From Mycolicibacterium sp. TY81 (lineage in GTDB: Bacteria > Actinomycetota > Actinomycetes > Mycobacteriales > Mycobacteriaceae), in NCBI RefSeq assembly GCF_018326285.1, contig NZ_AP023363.1:1-64000 (forward strand): a stretch of DNA of 64,000 nt, given 5' to 3'. The notes under the pieces were generated by a model. That model searched no databases. It had not been told where the DNA came from and was given only the letters and a program-made list of their open reading frames with translations. Positions 37,514 to 45,758 of the stretch are shown piece after piece (position 1 is the first letter of the stretch; the number at the start of each line of letters is the position of its first letter). A program made the translations under genes and the position numbers.

Positions 37514-38935
37514 CTAGCGAAATTTGATCCTCGCCGGAACCGGACCTCCCGCGACAACGGTTAACGGTGCCGCGAGCGGGAATTCCTCATTCAGAGAATC
37601 GATTTCGGCGAGCCGGACGATTGTGGCCAGGGCGAGTGTGGCTTCCAGCATCGCGAAAGATTCACCAATGCACCCGCGCGGCCCTCCCCCGAACGGGACG
37701 TACTGCCACCTGTCTCGGCTCTTCATCGCGTCCTCGGTGAACCGATCGGGATCGAACCGATCAGGATCGGCCCACAACGACGGATCCCGCTGCACCGACA
37801 TGCGGCCAACCACGAGCATCGAGCCGGCCTCAACGCGATAGCCGTCAATCTCGACGTCCTCGGTCGCCATACGTGTGCCTGTTGCCGCTGGCGGGCACAG
37901 CCGCAACGACTCTCGCAGTACCTGCACCGTGTAGCCCAGCTGGACGACATCCTGCGGAGTGATCTGCCGGTCGCCGAACTGCTCTACTTCACGCAGCACT
38001 CGCTCTTGAATGTCGGGGTTGCGACCGAGCTGCCACAGTGCGTAAGAGATTGTGGTCGCCGTGGTGTCATGCCCGGCGAAGATGAAAATGATTAACTCAT
38101 CAGCGATTTCGCGATCGGTCAAGGGCTCCCCCGTTTCAGGGTCCCTGGCCGCAATCAGCGCCTCAACCAACGGCGCACTGATCGACGGGTCCCGCCGGCA
38201 GGCGGTGACGATGTCCAACGCCGCCTGGCGCAGGGCGCTCGCCGCTTTGCGGGCGCGCCGACGGCCGACCGTCGGCACCCAGTACGGAAGCCGAACCGGA
38301 CTGATCGCCCGCTTCACGGCGTAGCTGACCGCTGTTCGCATCGGCGCGGCGATCATGTCAGTCCGGCCGGTCAGATCGAGCCCGAGCACCGACCGGCCCA
38401 GCGCCCGCATGGTCAGCTTCCGAGCCTCGACGTCCAAGTCGATCTCCGCGCCGTCTCGCCAAGCGCCACATACCGATTCAGTGGCCGTGGTCATGTCCCC
38501 ACCGAACGTGTTGACCGATTGTTTGGTAAACACCGGCTGCAAGGTTCTACGTCGAGGTACCCACTCTGCGAACGGCACGACGAACAGGTTTGGGCCGATC
38601 AGTCGCCTCAGTTCCTGCGAGACGCCGGAGGTCTTGTCGATCGATCCGTCCCGGCACGCCACGACGTCGCGGATTCCCCGAGGCGAGGTGACGACAACCA
38701 ACGGCGGCATTAACCATTTCGGTGCAAGCGAAAACTGTGTCACGGGTCCACCAGCATCACGCAGGATGTCTGTCCCGGTGTGAAAACTGCGCACCGCAGC
38801 CATCTGTTCTTTGCGAGGCAGCGGGTTCTTCGGAGCCAGCGGTAAGGATGCGACATCGCGAACCTCAGACTGCTTAACCACGCCCTGTCCCCCTACTGAC
38901 GAATCCGCAGCCATGTCGTAGAAGCAACGATTCAT
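37514..38935 (-). CDS. Cytochrome P450
   Basis: 473 aa. I-helix FAGHDTTATT, K-helix ESLRL (ExxR), and heme-binding loop FGGGPRGCIGE with the Cys ligand; all core motifs are intact. Soluble bacterial monooxygenase; substrate unknown. Redox partners are not in the window. Convergent with tetR, which probably controls it. ATG 38935 or 38914 possible. Confidence 0.9.
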   Translation of the reverse strand: MNRCFYDMAADSSVGGQGVVKQSEVRDVASLPLAPKNPLPRKEQMAAVRSFHTGTDILRDAGGPVTQFSLAPKWLMPPLVVVTSPRGIRDVVACRDGSIDKTSGVSQELRRLIGPNLFVVPFAEWVPRRRTLQPVFTKQSVNTFGGDMTTATESVCGAWRDGAEIDLDVEARKLTMRALGRSVLGLDLTGRTDMIAAPMRTAVSYAVKRAISPVRLPYWVPTVGRRRARKAASALRQAALDIVTACRRDPSISAPLVEALIAARDPETGEPLTDREIADELIIFIFAGHDTTATTISYALWQLGRNPDIQERVLREVEQFGDRQITPQDVVQLGYTVQVLRESLRLCPPAATGTRMATEDVEIDGYRVEAGSMLVVGRMSVQRDPSLWADPDRFDPDRFTEDAMKSRDRWQYVPFGGGPRGCIGESFAMLEATLALATIVRLAEIDSLNEEFPLAAPLTVVAGGPVPARIKFR

Positions 38936-39027
38936 CTGCGATGATCATGTTTGACAAAGAGCCAAAACCCGCATTCAGACTGGTCGGATATGTTGCGTTT
39001 ATGGCGTTTACAAATCAAGGTTAACCT

Positions 39028-39525
39028 ATGGATTTCCGGCTGAGGACGGGCGCCGCCGCGCGATTTCTCGGTACGCGACGCCAGCACGTGACCGACCGTT
39101 GCGGTCGCGAGGAGATCACCTCCATCCGACCAGGGTCCCACCGACGTATCGCACCCAGCGAACTAATCAAGTTCGCCAGCGGCAGCGCCGAACCACACGA
39201 TACCCGAGTACTGCGCCGACATCAGCCATTCATCACGACGTTGCCCATCAACTCCCCTGCGGTCACTGCCGAGGCCCGGCCCTACCTCACCCGGGCAGGC
39301 AATGAGTACCCACAAGATTGGGCGCGAACCCTCGAATCCGGTCTGGGCATGATCGACGGCCAAACACCCCGACCACAATCGGCCGCCCTCCGTGCTCGAT
39401 CGCCCTTCACCGAGTTTCTCCCTCGCCGCCCGAACGCGCGTCCTTCGCCCGCAACGCCAGAACCACCAACCGCACGAGGCATAACCTGCCGAGCGGACAA
39501 CCGCCCCCACTACTGCCTCGCCTGA
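39028..39525 (+). CDS. Excisionase-like HTH protein with unstructured tail
   Basis: 165 aa. Residues 6-50 (RTGAAARFLGTRRQHVTDRC, then RPGSHRRIAPSELIKF) read as a MerR/excisionase-type HTH with wing. The rest is Pro/Arg-rich and of low complexity, possibly disordered or frameshifted. It precedes the ThiF-nitroreductase gene by 49 nt on the same strand and may regulate it. Confidence 0.5.
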   Translation: MDFRLRTGAAARFLGTRRQHVTDRCGREEITSIRPGSHRRIAPSELIKFASGSAEPHDTRVLRRHQPFITTLPINSPAVTAEARPYLTRAGNEYPQDWARTLESGLGMIDGQTPRPQSAALRARSPFTEFLPRRPNARPSPATPEPPTARGITCRADNRPHYCLA

Positions 39526-39574
39526 ACCCCGCTGATCACCCAAACGTCGCACACACCGAATCGAGGACAACCAC

Positions 39575-41701
39575 GTGAATCCCGCCGCCGGCACGGCCAG
39601 CGCAATCATCCTGAACCCCGCTGACCCCGCCGACGCCGAGCATCTCGACCGCCTGCGAGCAGACCCCACCATCCAGATGCTCGACTATCACGAAGTCGAG
39701 TTGGCCAACCTGCGGCGCCTACGCCCCGAACCTGCGGCCGAGCTGCTCGACGAACCCGGCCGATGGGCGTACTACCCTTGGCGGCGCACCGCCGTATCGA
39801 TACTGGGGCCTAACGGATTTCGTGCTCTGCGCCTGGACCGCAACCGCAACAACATCACCACCGCCGAACAGGACCAGCTCAGCACCTTGACCATCGGCGT
39901 CGGGGGCCTGTCCGTTGGACACGTCATCGCCCACACTCTTGCGGCGCAGGGCTTGTGCGGCCGTCTGCGACTCGCGGACTTCGACCGGCTGGAGCTGTCC
40001 AACCTCAACCGGGTACCTGCGACCGTCTTTGATCTCGGGATCAACAAAGCTGTCGTCTGCGCGCGCCGGATCGCCGAGCTCGACCCCTACCTTCCTGTCG
40101 ACGTCTTCGACACCGGCCTCACTGCCGACACTGTCGATGACTTCCTCGACGGCGTGAACATCCTTGTCGAAGAATGCGATTCACTCGACATCAAGGCACT
40201 GGTGCGTATCGGTGCCAGAGCCCGACGCATCCCCGTGCTGATGGCTACCAGCGATCGCGGCATCGTCGATGTCGAGCGATTCGACACCGAACCTGACCGT
40301 CCGATCCTGCACGGGCTGCTGGGGGAGCTCGATATCAACCTGCTGCCGGGTATGAGCAGCAAGGAGAAGATGCCGCACATCTTGCGGCACTTGGAGGCCG
40401 ATCAGCTCTCCCCGCGCACGGCGGCATCCTTGGTCGAGCTCGATCGGACCTTGTCGACCTGGCCACAGCTGGCCTCTGACGTGGTCATCGGCGCGTCCGC
40501 CGTCGCTGAAGCGGCACGCCGTATTGGGCTTGGCGAATCCCTTCGCTCGGGCCGTTGCCGCATCGACGTCAGCGGTGCACTCAACCAACTCGGCGAACCG
40601 GACATGGCCGCCCCCTCGCCCGCCCACGAGTACTCCCCGTCTCCGGTGTCCACGCCCGCGCCATCGGGCGTGGCGGCGATGGTCACCGTCGCCGCGATGC
40701 GGGCACCGTCGGGCGGGAACGTTCAGCCCTGGTCGATCGAGGCCGGACCCGATGCCGTGTCGATCAGCATCGCGCCCGAGCTCACCTCCACGATGGACGT
40801 CGCGTTCCGCGCCAGCGCCGTCGCCGTCGGCGCCGCTGTATTCAACGCCCGGGTGGCCGCCGCGGCCCACCAGGTTCTCGGGCCGGTGACATTCGACGAG
40901 GACGCCAGCGGATCCCCACTTCGCGCAACAGTGCATTTCGGGACCGACCGCCCCGACGGCCTCGCACAGCTCTACGCCGCCGTACTCCAGCGCCAGACCA
41001 ACCGCAACAAAGGAACCGTCACTCCGCTGCATGGCAATGCCGCGGTCGCACTGACGGCGGCCGCCGAGCAACAAGGCGGACGCCTGCACCTGATCACCGA
41101 CCGCAGTGACATCGAGTCAGCCGCAACGATTTTGGCAGCCGCTGACCGCATCCGGTTCCTGACGCCAGACCTGCACAAGGAAATGATCGGTGAACTGCGC
41201 TGGCCTGGCGACCCAGACCCGGACGCCGGCATCGACGTGCGCAGCCTGGCGCTGGACGCCGGCGGCCTGGCGGTACTGGAAGTCATGCGACGACCCGATG
41301 TCATGGCCGAACTTGCCGAGTGGAATGCCGGAACCGGACTTGGCGACAACATGCGGACACAGGTCCAGTCCAGTTCCGCCCTCGCGGTCGTGACGGTCAA
41401 CGGGACACGACTACAGGACTACGCCACCGGCGGCGCCGCCGTCGAAGCCGTCTGGGTCAACGCTCAACAGCAAGGATTCGCCGTACAACCCGTTTCGCCG
41501 GTATTTCTCTACGCCCACAGCAGCGCTGAGCTCACCACACTGTCCGAACGGTTCGCCGACGAATTGTCCTCTTTGCAAAGCGAATTCACGACACTTGCAG
41601 GTCTACCGGACCACGAGTCGATCGCGTTGATCTTGCGCCTGACAACCGCCGAACCCGCGACGATACCGAGCCGGCGCAGCGAAAGCCGCGTACAACACTA
41701 G
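39575..41701 (+). CDS. ThiF/E1-like and nitroreductase fusion, Rv1355c-type
   Basis: 708 aa from a GTG. Residues 90-250: adenylating E1/ThiF fold with GVGGLSVGHVIAHTLA and LADFDRLELSNLNRV, but no evident catalytic Cys loop. The C-terminal half starts with MRAPSGGNVQPWSIE, the FMN-binding start of Acg-like nitroreductases. Mycobacterial Rv1355c has this architecture. It may adenylate or modify a small molecule or peptide; no obvious substrate gene is adjacent. Confidence 0.75.
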   Translation: MNPAAGTASAIILNPADPADAEHLDRLRADPTIQMLDYHEVELANLRRLRPEPAAELLDEPGRWAYYPWRRTAVSILGPNGFRALRLDRNRNNITTAEQDQLSTLTIGVGGLSVGHVIAHTLAAQGLCGRLRLADFDRLELSNLNRVPATVFDLGINKAVVCARRIAELDPYLPVDVFDTGLTADTVDDFLDGVNILVEECDSLDIKALVRIGARARRIPVLMATSDRGIVDVERFDTEPDRPILHGLLGELDINLLPGMSSKEKMPHILRHLEADQLSPRTAASLVELDRTLSTWPQLASDVVIGASAVAEAARRIGLGESLRSGRCRIDVSGALNQLGEPDMAAPSPAHEYSPSPVSTPAPSGVAAMVTVAAMRAPSGGNVQPWSIEAGPDAVSISIAPELTSTMDVAFRASAVAVGAAVFNARVAAAAHQVLGPVTFDEDASGSPLRATVHFGTDRPDGLAQLYAAVLQRQTNRNKGTVTPLHGNAAVALTAAAEQQGGRLHLITDRSDIESAATILAAADRIRFLTPDLHKEMIGELRWPGDPDPDAGIDVRSLALDAGGLAVLEVMRRPDVMAELAEWNAGTGLGDNMRTQVQSSSALAVVTVNGTRLQDYATGGAAVEAVWVNAQQQGFAVQPVSPVFLYAHSSAELTTLSERFADELSSLQSEFTTLAGLPDHESIALILRLTTAEPATIPSRRSESRVQH

Positions 41702-41766
41702 ATCGCAGGCAGAGCCCTCCTCGGCTGAGCGGACACCTGGCACTCGACGACTGTTAGCGTTTTCCC

Positions 41767-42768
41767 ATGGGAATATTCGCGCGGATCACCGACCGCCGCT
41801 CTGAGCCCCAGCCCAGCGCGCAGACCCTACCCGCCGACCCTTTACCGAAGGTAGTGTTGCCGCCGATCCACCAACCGGCGCAGTCACTTTCGATCTTCGA
41901 AGGCGATGCGCTGCTGGACCCGATCCCACTCGGGATCGGAGTAGACGGGGTCGTGCATTGGGATCCACACGGTCGTGCCGGCCTTCAGGTTTTCGGCGGC
42001 ACCGGCAGCGGCACCACAGAGTTCATTCGCGCTGTGGTCGAGCAGTGCCGCACTCGGGGTTGGCAGGTGATCATCGCCGACGGCTTCGGCTACGACTTCC
42101 CCGAGTTCTACGGGGCGGCCAACGTGTCATATGTCGGTGGCTGGCGGCGCGACCCCGGCGATGACGACGACTGTTTGGCCGCGCTGCGGTTGGCGCATCA
42201 CATCATGGTCCAGCGTTCTTCCACTCGATCAGCATCCGCTGGCACACACGGGCACAAAGGTTTTGCCCCGATGCTGCTGGTCCTGGGCGAGCTCGCCGGA
42301 TTGCTTCACCGCTGGCAGCACCACCTCGACGAGAATCAGTTCCGGCACGTCCGGACCATGATTGACGACCTCCTCCGCGCCGACCAGGAGCTTCGGTGCT
42401 ACGTCCTGATCGCCCCAGCAAGCGGCTGGAGATGGCGTTCCCCATGGCCGGCGGCGGCCATGCGATGCGACACCGTAATACTCGGCCGCCCGGAACGGGC
42501 GTTCGTGGCCCATTGCTCCGACCCGGCCGCCATGCTGGAGGCGGTCACGGCCGCGGTCCCCGCCTGCGCACCGAAGGGCCGCGCAGCATTCATTTCCGCC
42601 AACCGATCAGGTTCCAAACCTGTGGTATTCCAATCATTTTGGACCTACAACCCATGCACAGTCACCCAGCGGTACCCACTCGACATCCTGACCCAATGGG
42701 AACGGTTCAAGCTCGCGGTGTCCGACAAGACACCTGCGCTCCACCCCCAGCTGTGCCCAGCCCACTGA
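41767..42768 (+). CDS. FtsK/EccC-like ATPase with altered Walker A
   Basis: 333 aa. DPHGRAGLQVFGGTGSGTTEF aligns with FtsK-type GGTGSGKTE, but the P-loop Lys is Thr. The Walker B strand reads MLLVLGELAG, with Gly for the first acidic residue. It is shorter than normal FtsK or EccC motors. Probably a nucleotide-binding-deficient paralogue or regulator. It ends face to face with the phosphoesterase gene; the stops abut. Confidence 0.65.
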   Translation: MGIFARITDRRSEPQPSAQTLPADPLPKVVLPPIHQPAQSLSIFEGDALLDPIPLGIGVDGVVHWDPHGRAGLQVFGGTGSGTTEFIRAVVEQCRTRGWQVIIADGFGYDFPEFYGAANVSYVGGWRRDPGDDDDCLAALRLAHHIMVQRSSTRSASAGTHGHKGFAPMLLVLGELAGLLHRWQHHLDENQFRHVRTMIDDLLRADQELRCYVLIAPASGWRWRSPWPAAAMRCDTVILGRPERAFVAHCSDPAAMLEAVTAAVPACAPKGRAAFISANRSGSKPVVFQSFWTYNPCTVTQRYPLDILTQWERFKLAVSDKTPALHPQLCPAH

Positions 42769-43419
42769 TCAGAGGCGAAGGTCAACCACGGCGTGCCCGT
42801 GCGTGTAGATCACCTCGGTGCCCTCATGCCGGGACCGATGCGGATTGTCATAGGTGTGGCCATGCAACAGCCACCGCGGGCGGTGCCGGTCAACCCACGT
42901 CCTCAACGCCTCGATCCCCTGGTGTGCAGCATCGCGGGCGTCGTTGATCCCCGCAGGTGGACAGTGCGTGATCACCAGCTCTGCCGGGGGTAACCGATCG
43001 ATCGCGGCCGCGTACTGCGCTTGAGTGAACAGCACATCATCCGGGTCCGATTTGTATCGGACGCACCCCTGGACCGCCAGCAGACTGATGGCGCGGTGCC
43101 CAGGAAACTCGAGAATGCGTCTCCGCGCCGGGAGCGCACGGTCGCCAATCAGGTCCACGATTCCGTGGTCCGGCATGTAGTCGTCTGTGCAGTGATTTCC
43201 GTAAACTCCGCAGATGAAGGGCGCGCCTGATTGGGCGATCGCCGGGGCGTGGGCCGTGGAGTAATCACCGAGGGAGATCAGTGCGTCCGGCCGATGCTGG
43301 CGTATCAGCGGCGTGAGGTCGTACCGGCCATCGGAGTCTTCCGGCCAGTCGTGTGCGGTGTCGGCCAGCACCAGCAACCGCAGCAGCCGCCCTCGGTACC
43401 TAGTTGTCGGCGGTTCCAT
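42769..43419 (-). CDS. Metallophosphoesterase (calcineurin-like)
   Basis: 216 aa. Metal-site motifs in order: LADTAH (variant DxH), SLGDY, GNH, THCPP and LHGHTY. These define the calcineurin-like fold with a two-metal centre; substrates range from nucleotides to nucleic acid ends. Last gene of the minus-strand operon of small genes; its start overlaps the upstream gene by 20 nt. Confidence 0.8.
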   Translation of the reverse strand: MEPPTTRYRGRLLRLLVLADTAHDWPEDSDGRYDLTPLIRQHRPDALISLGDYSTAHAPAIAQSGAPFICGVYGNHCTDDYMPDHGIVDLIGDRALPARRRILEFPGHRAISLLAVQGCVRYKSDPDDVLFTQAQYAAAIDRLPPAELVITHCPPAGINDARDAAHQGIEALRTWVDRHRPRWLLHGHTYDNPHRSRHEGTEVIYTHGHAVVDLRL

Positions 43420-43633
43420 AGCGCTTCACCCAGTTCTCGATCGGCATTCGCCAGTCCCCCTTGTTGGTCGGACTGTCCGCGTAGGTGTAGAACACCTCGC
43501 CCCGCCGGACAGCGGTCACCTTCATCAGGGCGAAACCTTGTGTGCCGTCTGGCAGTAACCGTCGGAAGGTTGAGTGGGTGAATATCTGGCCGCGCGTCGG
43601 GCTGACGCCGGCCGGCGCCTGGTCGTCAGCCAT
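43400..43633 (-). CDS. Hypothetical 77-aa protein
   Basis: Reads MADDQAPAGVSPTRGQIFTH and a strand-rich middle (FALMKVTAVRRGEVFYTY), ending in WVKRYG. Overlaps both neighbours (upstream stop inside its first codons, downstream start inside its end), showing tight translational coupling. No family recognised. Confidence 0.6.
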   Translation of the reverse strand: MADDQAPAGVSPTRGQIFTHSTFRRLLPDGTQGFALMKVTAVRRGEVFYTYADSPTNKGDWRMPIENWVKRYGTADN

Positions 43634-43988
43634 GGCGTACTCGGACCGCGGTCAGGACCTCCTGCATAGCGGCGAGCGCGGCTTCGTAAAGGGTGTGGGC
43701 GGCGACGCGATGGCCGGCGGCCGTGTGGCGGTCTGCCCACTGGCGCAGCTCGTCGGGATCGGCTCCGGTCGTCACGGCGATGGTGCCGGGCTTGCCGTCC
43801 TGGGTGAGCGTCGCGACAACGATGCCGGGCGCCTGCCGCACCGCGGACGCGATGGCGTTGGCGTGCAGCGTGATGGCCTTGGCCTCGTCTGCATCCCAAT
43901 TGCGCCGAGTGGGCCAGTTCGGCTCATCGCCTTTGAGCGAGGCAGCCAAAGCCTCGGCTATCACATCTGCGAGCAGATCACGAGCCAT
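43626..43988 (-). CDS. Hypothetical 120-aa protein
   Basis: Helical ends and a central beta-rich segment (GIVVATLTQDGKPGTIAVTT). ATG after GGAGGAACGCC. Coupled to the 77-aa gene by an 8-nt overlap. No family recognised. Confidence 0.6.
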   Translation of the reverse strand: MARDLLADVIAEALAASLKGDEPNWPTRRNWDADEAKAITLHANAIASAVRQAPGIVVATLTQDGKPGTIAVTTGADPDELRQWADRHTAAGHRVAAHTLYEAALAAMQEVLTAVRVRHG

Positions 43989-44011
43989 GGCGTTCCTCCG
44001 GTCTTGTCGGG

Positions 44012-44308
44012 TCAGTTCGATTGTTCTGGCACAAACGGATTGCTCTTCCCGTCGTGGGTGTAGGACTGCTTCGTGGCCGTGTGAGTGACAGTCCAGGTTT
44101 CACTGTCACCGAGAACGATATGGTCGCCGCCACCCGCCGGGGTGATGACGTGGATTCCCGTGGCCTTGTCGGTGAACCACCGCCAGATGTTGTCGACCGT
44201 GCCGGTGATCTGCGCTGTTCCGTTCTCGACGGTCACGGGCTCGTCGTAAAACGCCGCCAGTGGCGACGAGCGGAATGCGGGGTACACAGCAGGGTGGTTG
44301 GCGCCCAT
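44012..44308 (-). CDS. Hypothetical 98-aa protein
   Basis: ATG after AAGGAAGACAG, reading MGANHPAVYPAFRSSPLAAF, then beta-rich (VTVENGTAQITGTV, TWTVTHTATKQSY). Probably a small beta-sheet protein. The longer upstream frame belongs to the preceding gene's region. Confidence 0.55.
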   Translation of the reverse strand: MGANHPAVYPAFRSSPLAAFYDEPVTVENGTAQITGTVDNIWRWFTDKATGIHVITPAGGGDHIVLGDSETWTVTHTATKQSYTHDGKSNPFVPEQSN

Positions 44309-44346
44309 CGTCTGTCTTCCTTGCCTGGGTTCGTTGTCAGGGGTCT

Positions 44347-44676
44347 CTATGCCGGCAGCTTGTCGGCGCAGTCGCGGTGACCGTCGTTGGAGTAGTGGTG
44401 CACTGCGCCCTCGCAGCCGCGCGGGCATCCGCCGGTGCTGGTTCGGGACCCGCCGGAGTGGGGGCACTGGCCGCGCTGGCGGCCGCGGTCGTCGTCGAGG
44501 TGATGGATCGGCAGGGCATCGTCAGGGAAGTAGTCGTCCGCATCGTCGGGGGTCTCGACCGCGATCGCCGCCAACGGGTATGCGAAGGGAGCAGCCTCTG
44601 TTTCGTCCATTGTCTCGTCGGCCAGCGCGTCGGCAGCAAGGTTCTTGCATTTGCCGCACAGAGTCGACTTGGTCAC
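44347..44676 (-). CDS. Cys-rich acidic small protein
   Basis: 109 aa from a GTG overlapping the preceding stop (GTGA). N-terminal CGKC and later CPHSGG, CPRGCEG and DCAD suggest zinc binding; the centre is very acidic. No family recognised. Confidence 0.5.
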   Translation of the reverse strand: MTKSTLCGKCKNLAADALADETMDETEAAPFAYPLAAIAVETPDDADDYFPDDALPIHHLDDDRGRQRGQCPHSGGSRTSTGGCPRGCEGAVHHYSNDGHRDCADKLPA

Positions 44677-44882
44677 TCCCAGATAGGGTTTCGGCGGATC
44701 TTCGCGCGCAAGGCGTTAGCCGCACCAAGTGCGCCAGCCCGTCGATGCATTGTCGTCGCGAACAAGCATGTGGAACACGCGATCTCGTCGTATCGTCGGA
44801 ACACGGTTGGAGACACCCTGTGAGAACATTCGTTCAATTCCTCTTTGTTGCTTCGCTTTCCGCTTACGCGGGCAGGTTCCAT
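44673..44882 (-). CDS. Possible small protein with CSTC motif
   Basis: 69 codons if the ATG at 44882 is used; more likely it starts at the GTG reading VSPTVFRRYDEIACSTC. The stop overlaps the next gene (GTGA), which supports it, but the start is uncertain. Confidence 0.35.
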   Translation of the reverse strand: MEPARVSGKRSNKEELNECSHRVSPTVFRRYDEIACSTCLFATTMHRRAGALGAANALRAKIRRNPIWE

Positions 44883-45127
44883 CCGAGGTAGTGCTGCGCT
44901 GCTCTGTCGCCCGCAGTCGCTCGGTTCTCGATCTCAGCGAAAACTCCGCCGCCGGCGCCGCCGGCTCGGTGATCGGCGATCAGAGTCCGGGTCGCCGATG
45001 CCGCCACTTGACTTGAACCCGACGCGCAGGCACGGTCGCCGCCGTCCGGGTAGCCCCCGCCTTCCTGGGCGGTCCAGCCATGTTTGGCAGCGACTTCCTT
45101 GACTTCCTGCAAGTCTGTTTGCGCCAT
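44864..45127 (-). CDS. Small protein, paralogue of 49062-49325
   Basis: 87 aa, ATG after GGAGGCCGAG: MAQTDLQEVKEVAAKHGW. The start MAQT and AAKHGW/ARQHGW match the 87-aa protein at 49062-49325, and both are of the same length. First gene of the minus-strand operon, transcribed from the divergent operator region at 45208-45261. Confidence 0.6.
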   Translation of the reverse strand: MAQTDLQEVKEVAAKHGWTAQEGGGYPDGGDRACASGSSQVAASATRTLIADHRAGGAGGGVFAEIENRATAGDRAAQHYLGWNLPA

Positions 45128-45207
45128 CTCGGCCTCCTGTAGCAGCGGTATCAGTCTCGCATCGCGGACCGACACCTTCCCGCGTCAACGACCCTCAACC
45201 TAGCCAT

Positions 45208-45261
45208 TTGCGCGCATGCGCGCAAGCGGCATTGCACGCGTGCGCGTAGTGCGCCTATGAT
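45208..45261. promoter_or_regulatory. Divergent operator with TTGCGCGC palindromes
   Basis: 45208-45225 is a perfect 18-bp palindrome (TTGCGCGCATGCGCGCAA). A second, partial one, GCACGCGTGC, is at 45234-45243, then a -10 TATGAT at 45256-45261. Probably bound by the small regulator encoded just downstream. Related palindromes occur at 57336-57372. Confidence 0.65.
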
Positions 45262-45268
45262 CGGTGCC

Positions 45269-45487
45269 GTGACACCCGCAGATGAAGACGCCGCCCCAAT
45301 CAACTGGTCGATCCGACTCGTCACGGAAGAAGCCGACCAGTGGGACGACCTCCTGTTCAGCCTCCGCAAAGAAACCAGCCGCAGAACCCTCAGCAAGGCC
45401 GACATCATGCGCGCACTCATCGAGCTAGCGTCCAACGACCCCACGGTCCGTTCAGCCCTCATCGCCGCCCTGACCACCCCCCGATGA
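45269..45487 (+). CDS. Ribbon-helix-helix-like small regulator
   Basis: 72 aa. A strand INWSIRLVTEE is followed by two helices (ADQWDDLLFSLRKET and LSKADIMRALIELA), the pattern of RHH repressors or small plasmid partition proteins. The GTG start lies 7 nt after a -10 TATGAT, so the mRNA is probably leaderless. An in-frame ATG at 45257 overlaps the -10. Palindromes immediately upstream suggest autoregulation or a centromere role. Confidence 0.6.
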   Translation: MTPADEDAAPINWSIRLVTEEADQWDDLLFSLRKETSRRTLSKADIMRALIELASNDPTVRSALIAALTTPR

Positions 45488-45672
45488 AAGTCGAGCAGGC
45501 CGGAACCAACTTCTGGCGAGTCACCGACGGCACCCGAACATGGACCGTCAAGAGCGCCGCCAACTTCGTCCTCAGGTACTGGACGATCGACAACAGCCGA
45601 GGAACCCGACTCGCCCCCGGCGGCCCGACTGGCCAACGCATCATCGCAGCGATCCGCGCCGCTCGGCAATAA
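45484..45672 (+). CDS. Hypothetical 62-aa protein
   Basis: ATG overlaps the preceding stop (ATGA), reading MKVEQAGTNFWRVTDGTRTW, basic and beta-rich, ending GQRIIAAIRAARQ. Co-translated with the RHH-like regulator. No family recognised. Confidence 0.6.
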   Translation: MKVEQAGTNFWRVTDGTRTWTVKSAANFVLRYWTIDNSRGTRLAPGGPTGQRIIAAIRAARQ

Positions 45673-45758
45673 CGATCCCACGCCGGCCAACCCGGCCCCC
45701 CTACACAAAGGTGCACGATAGAGACTGAAAGGGCCACCGGCACAGGAGCACTCGCCAC

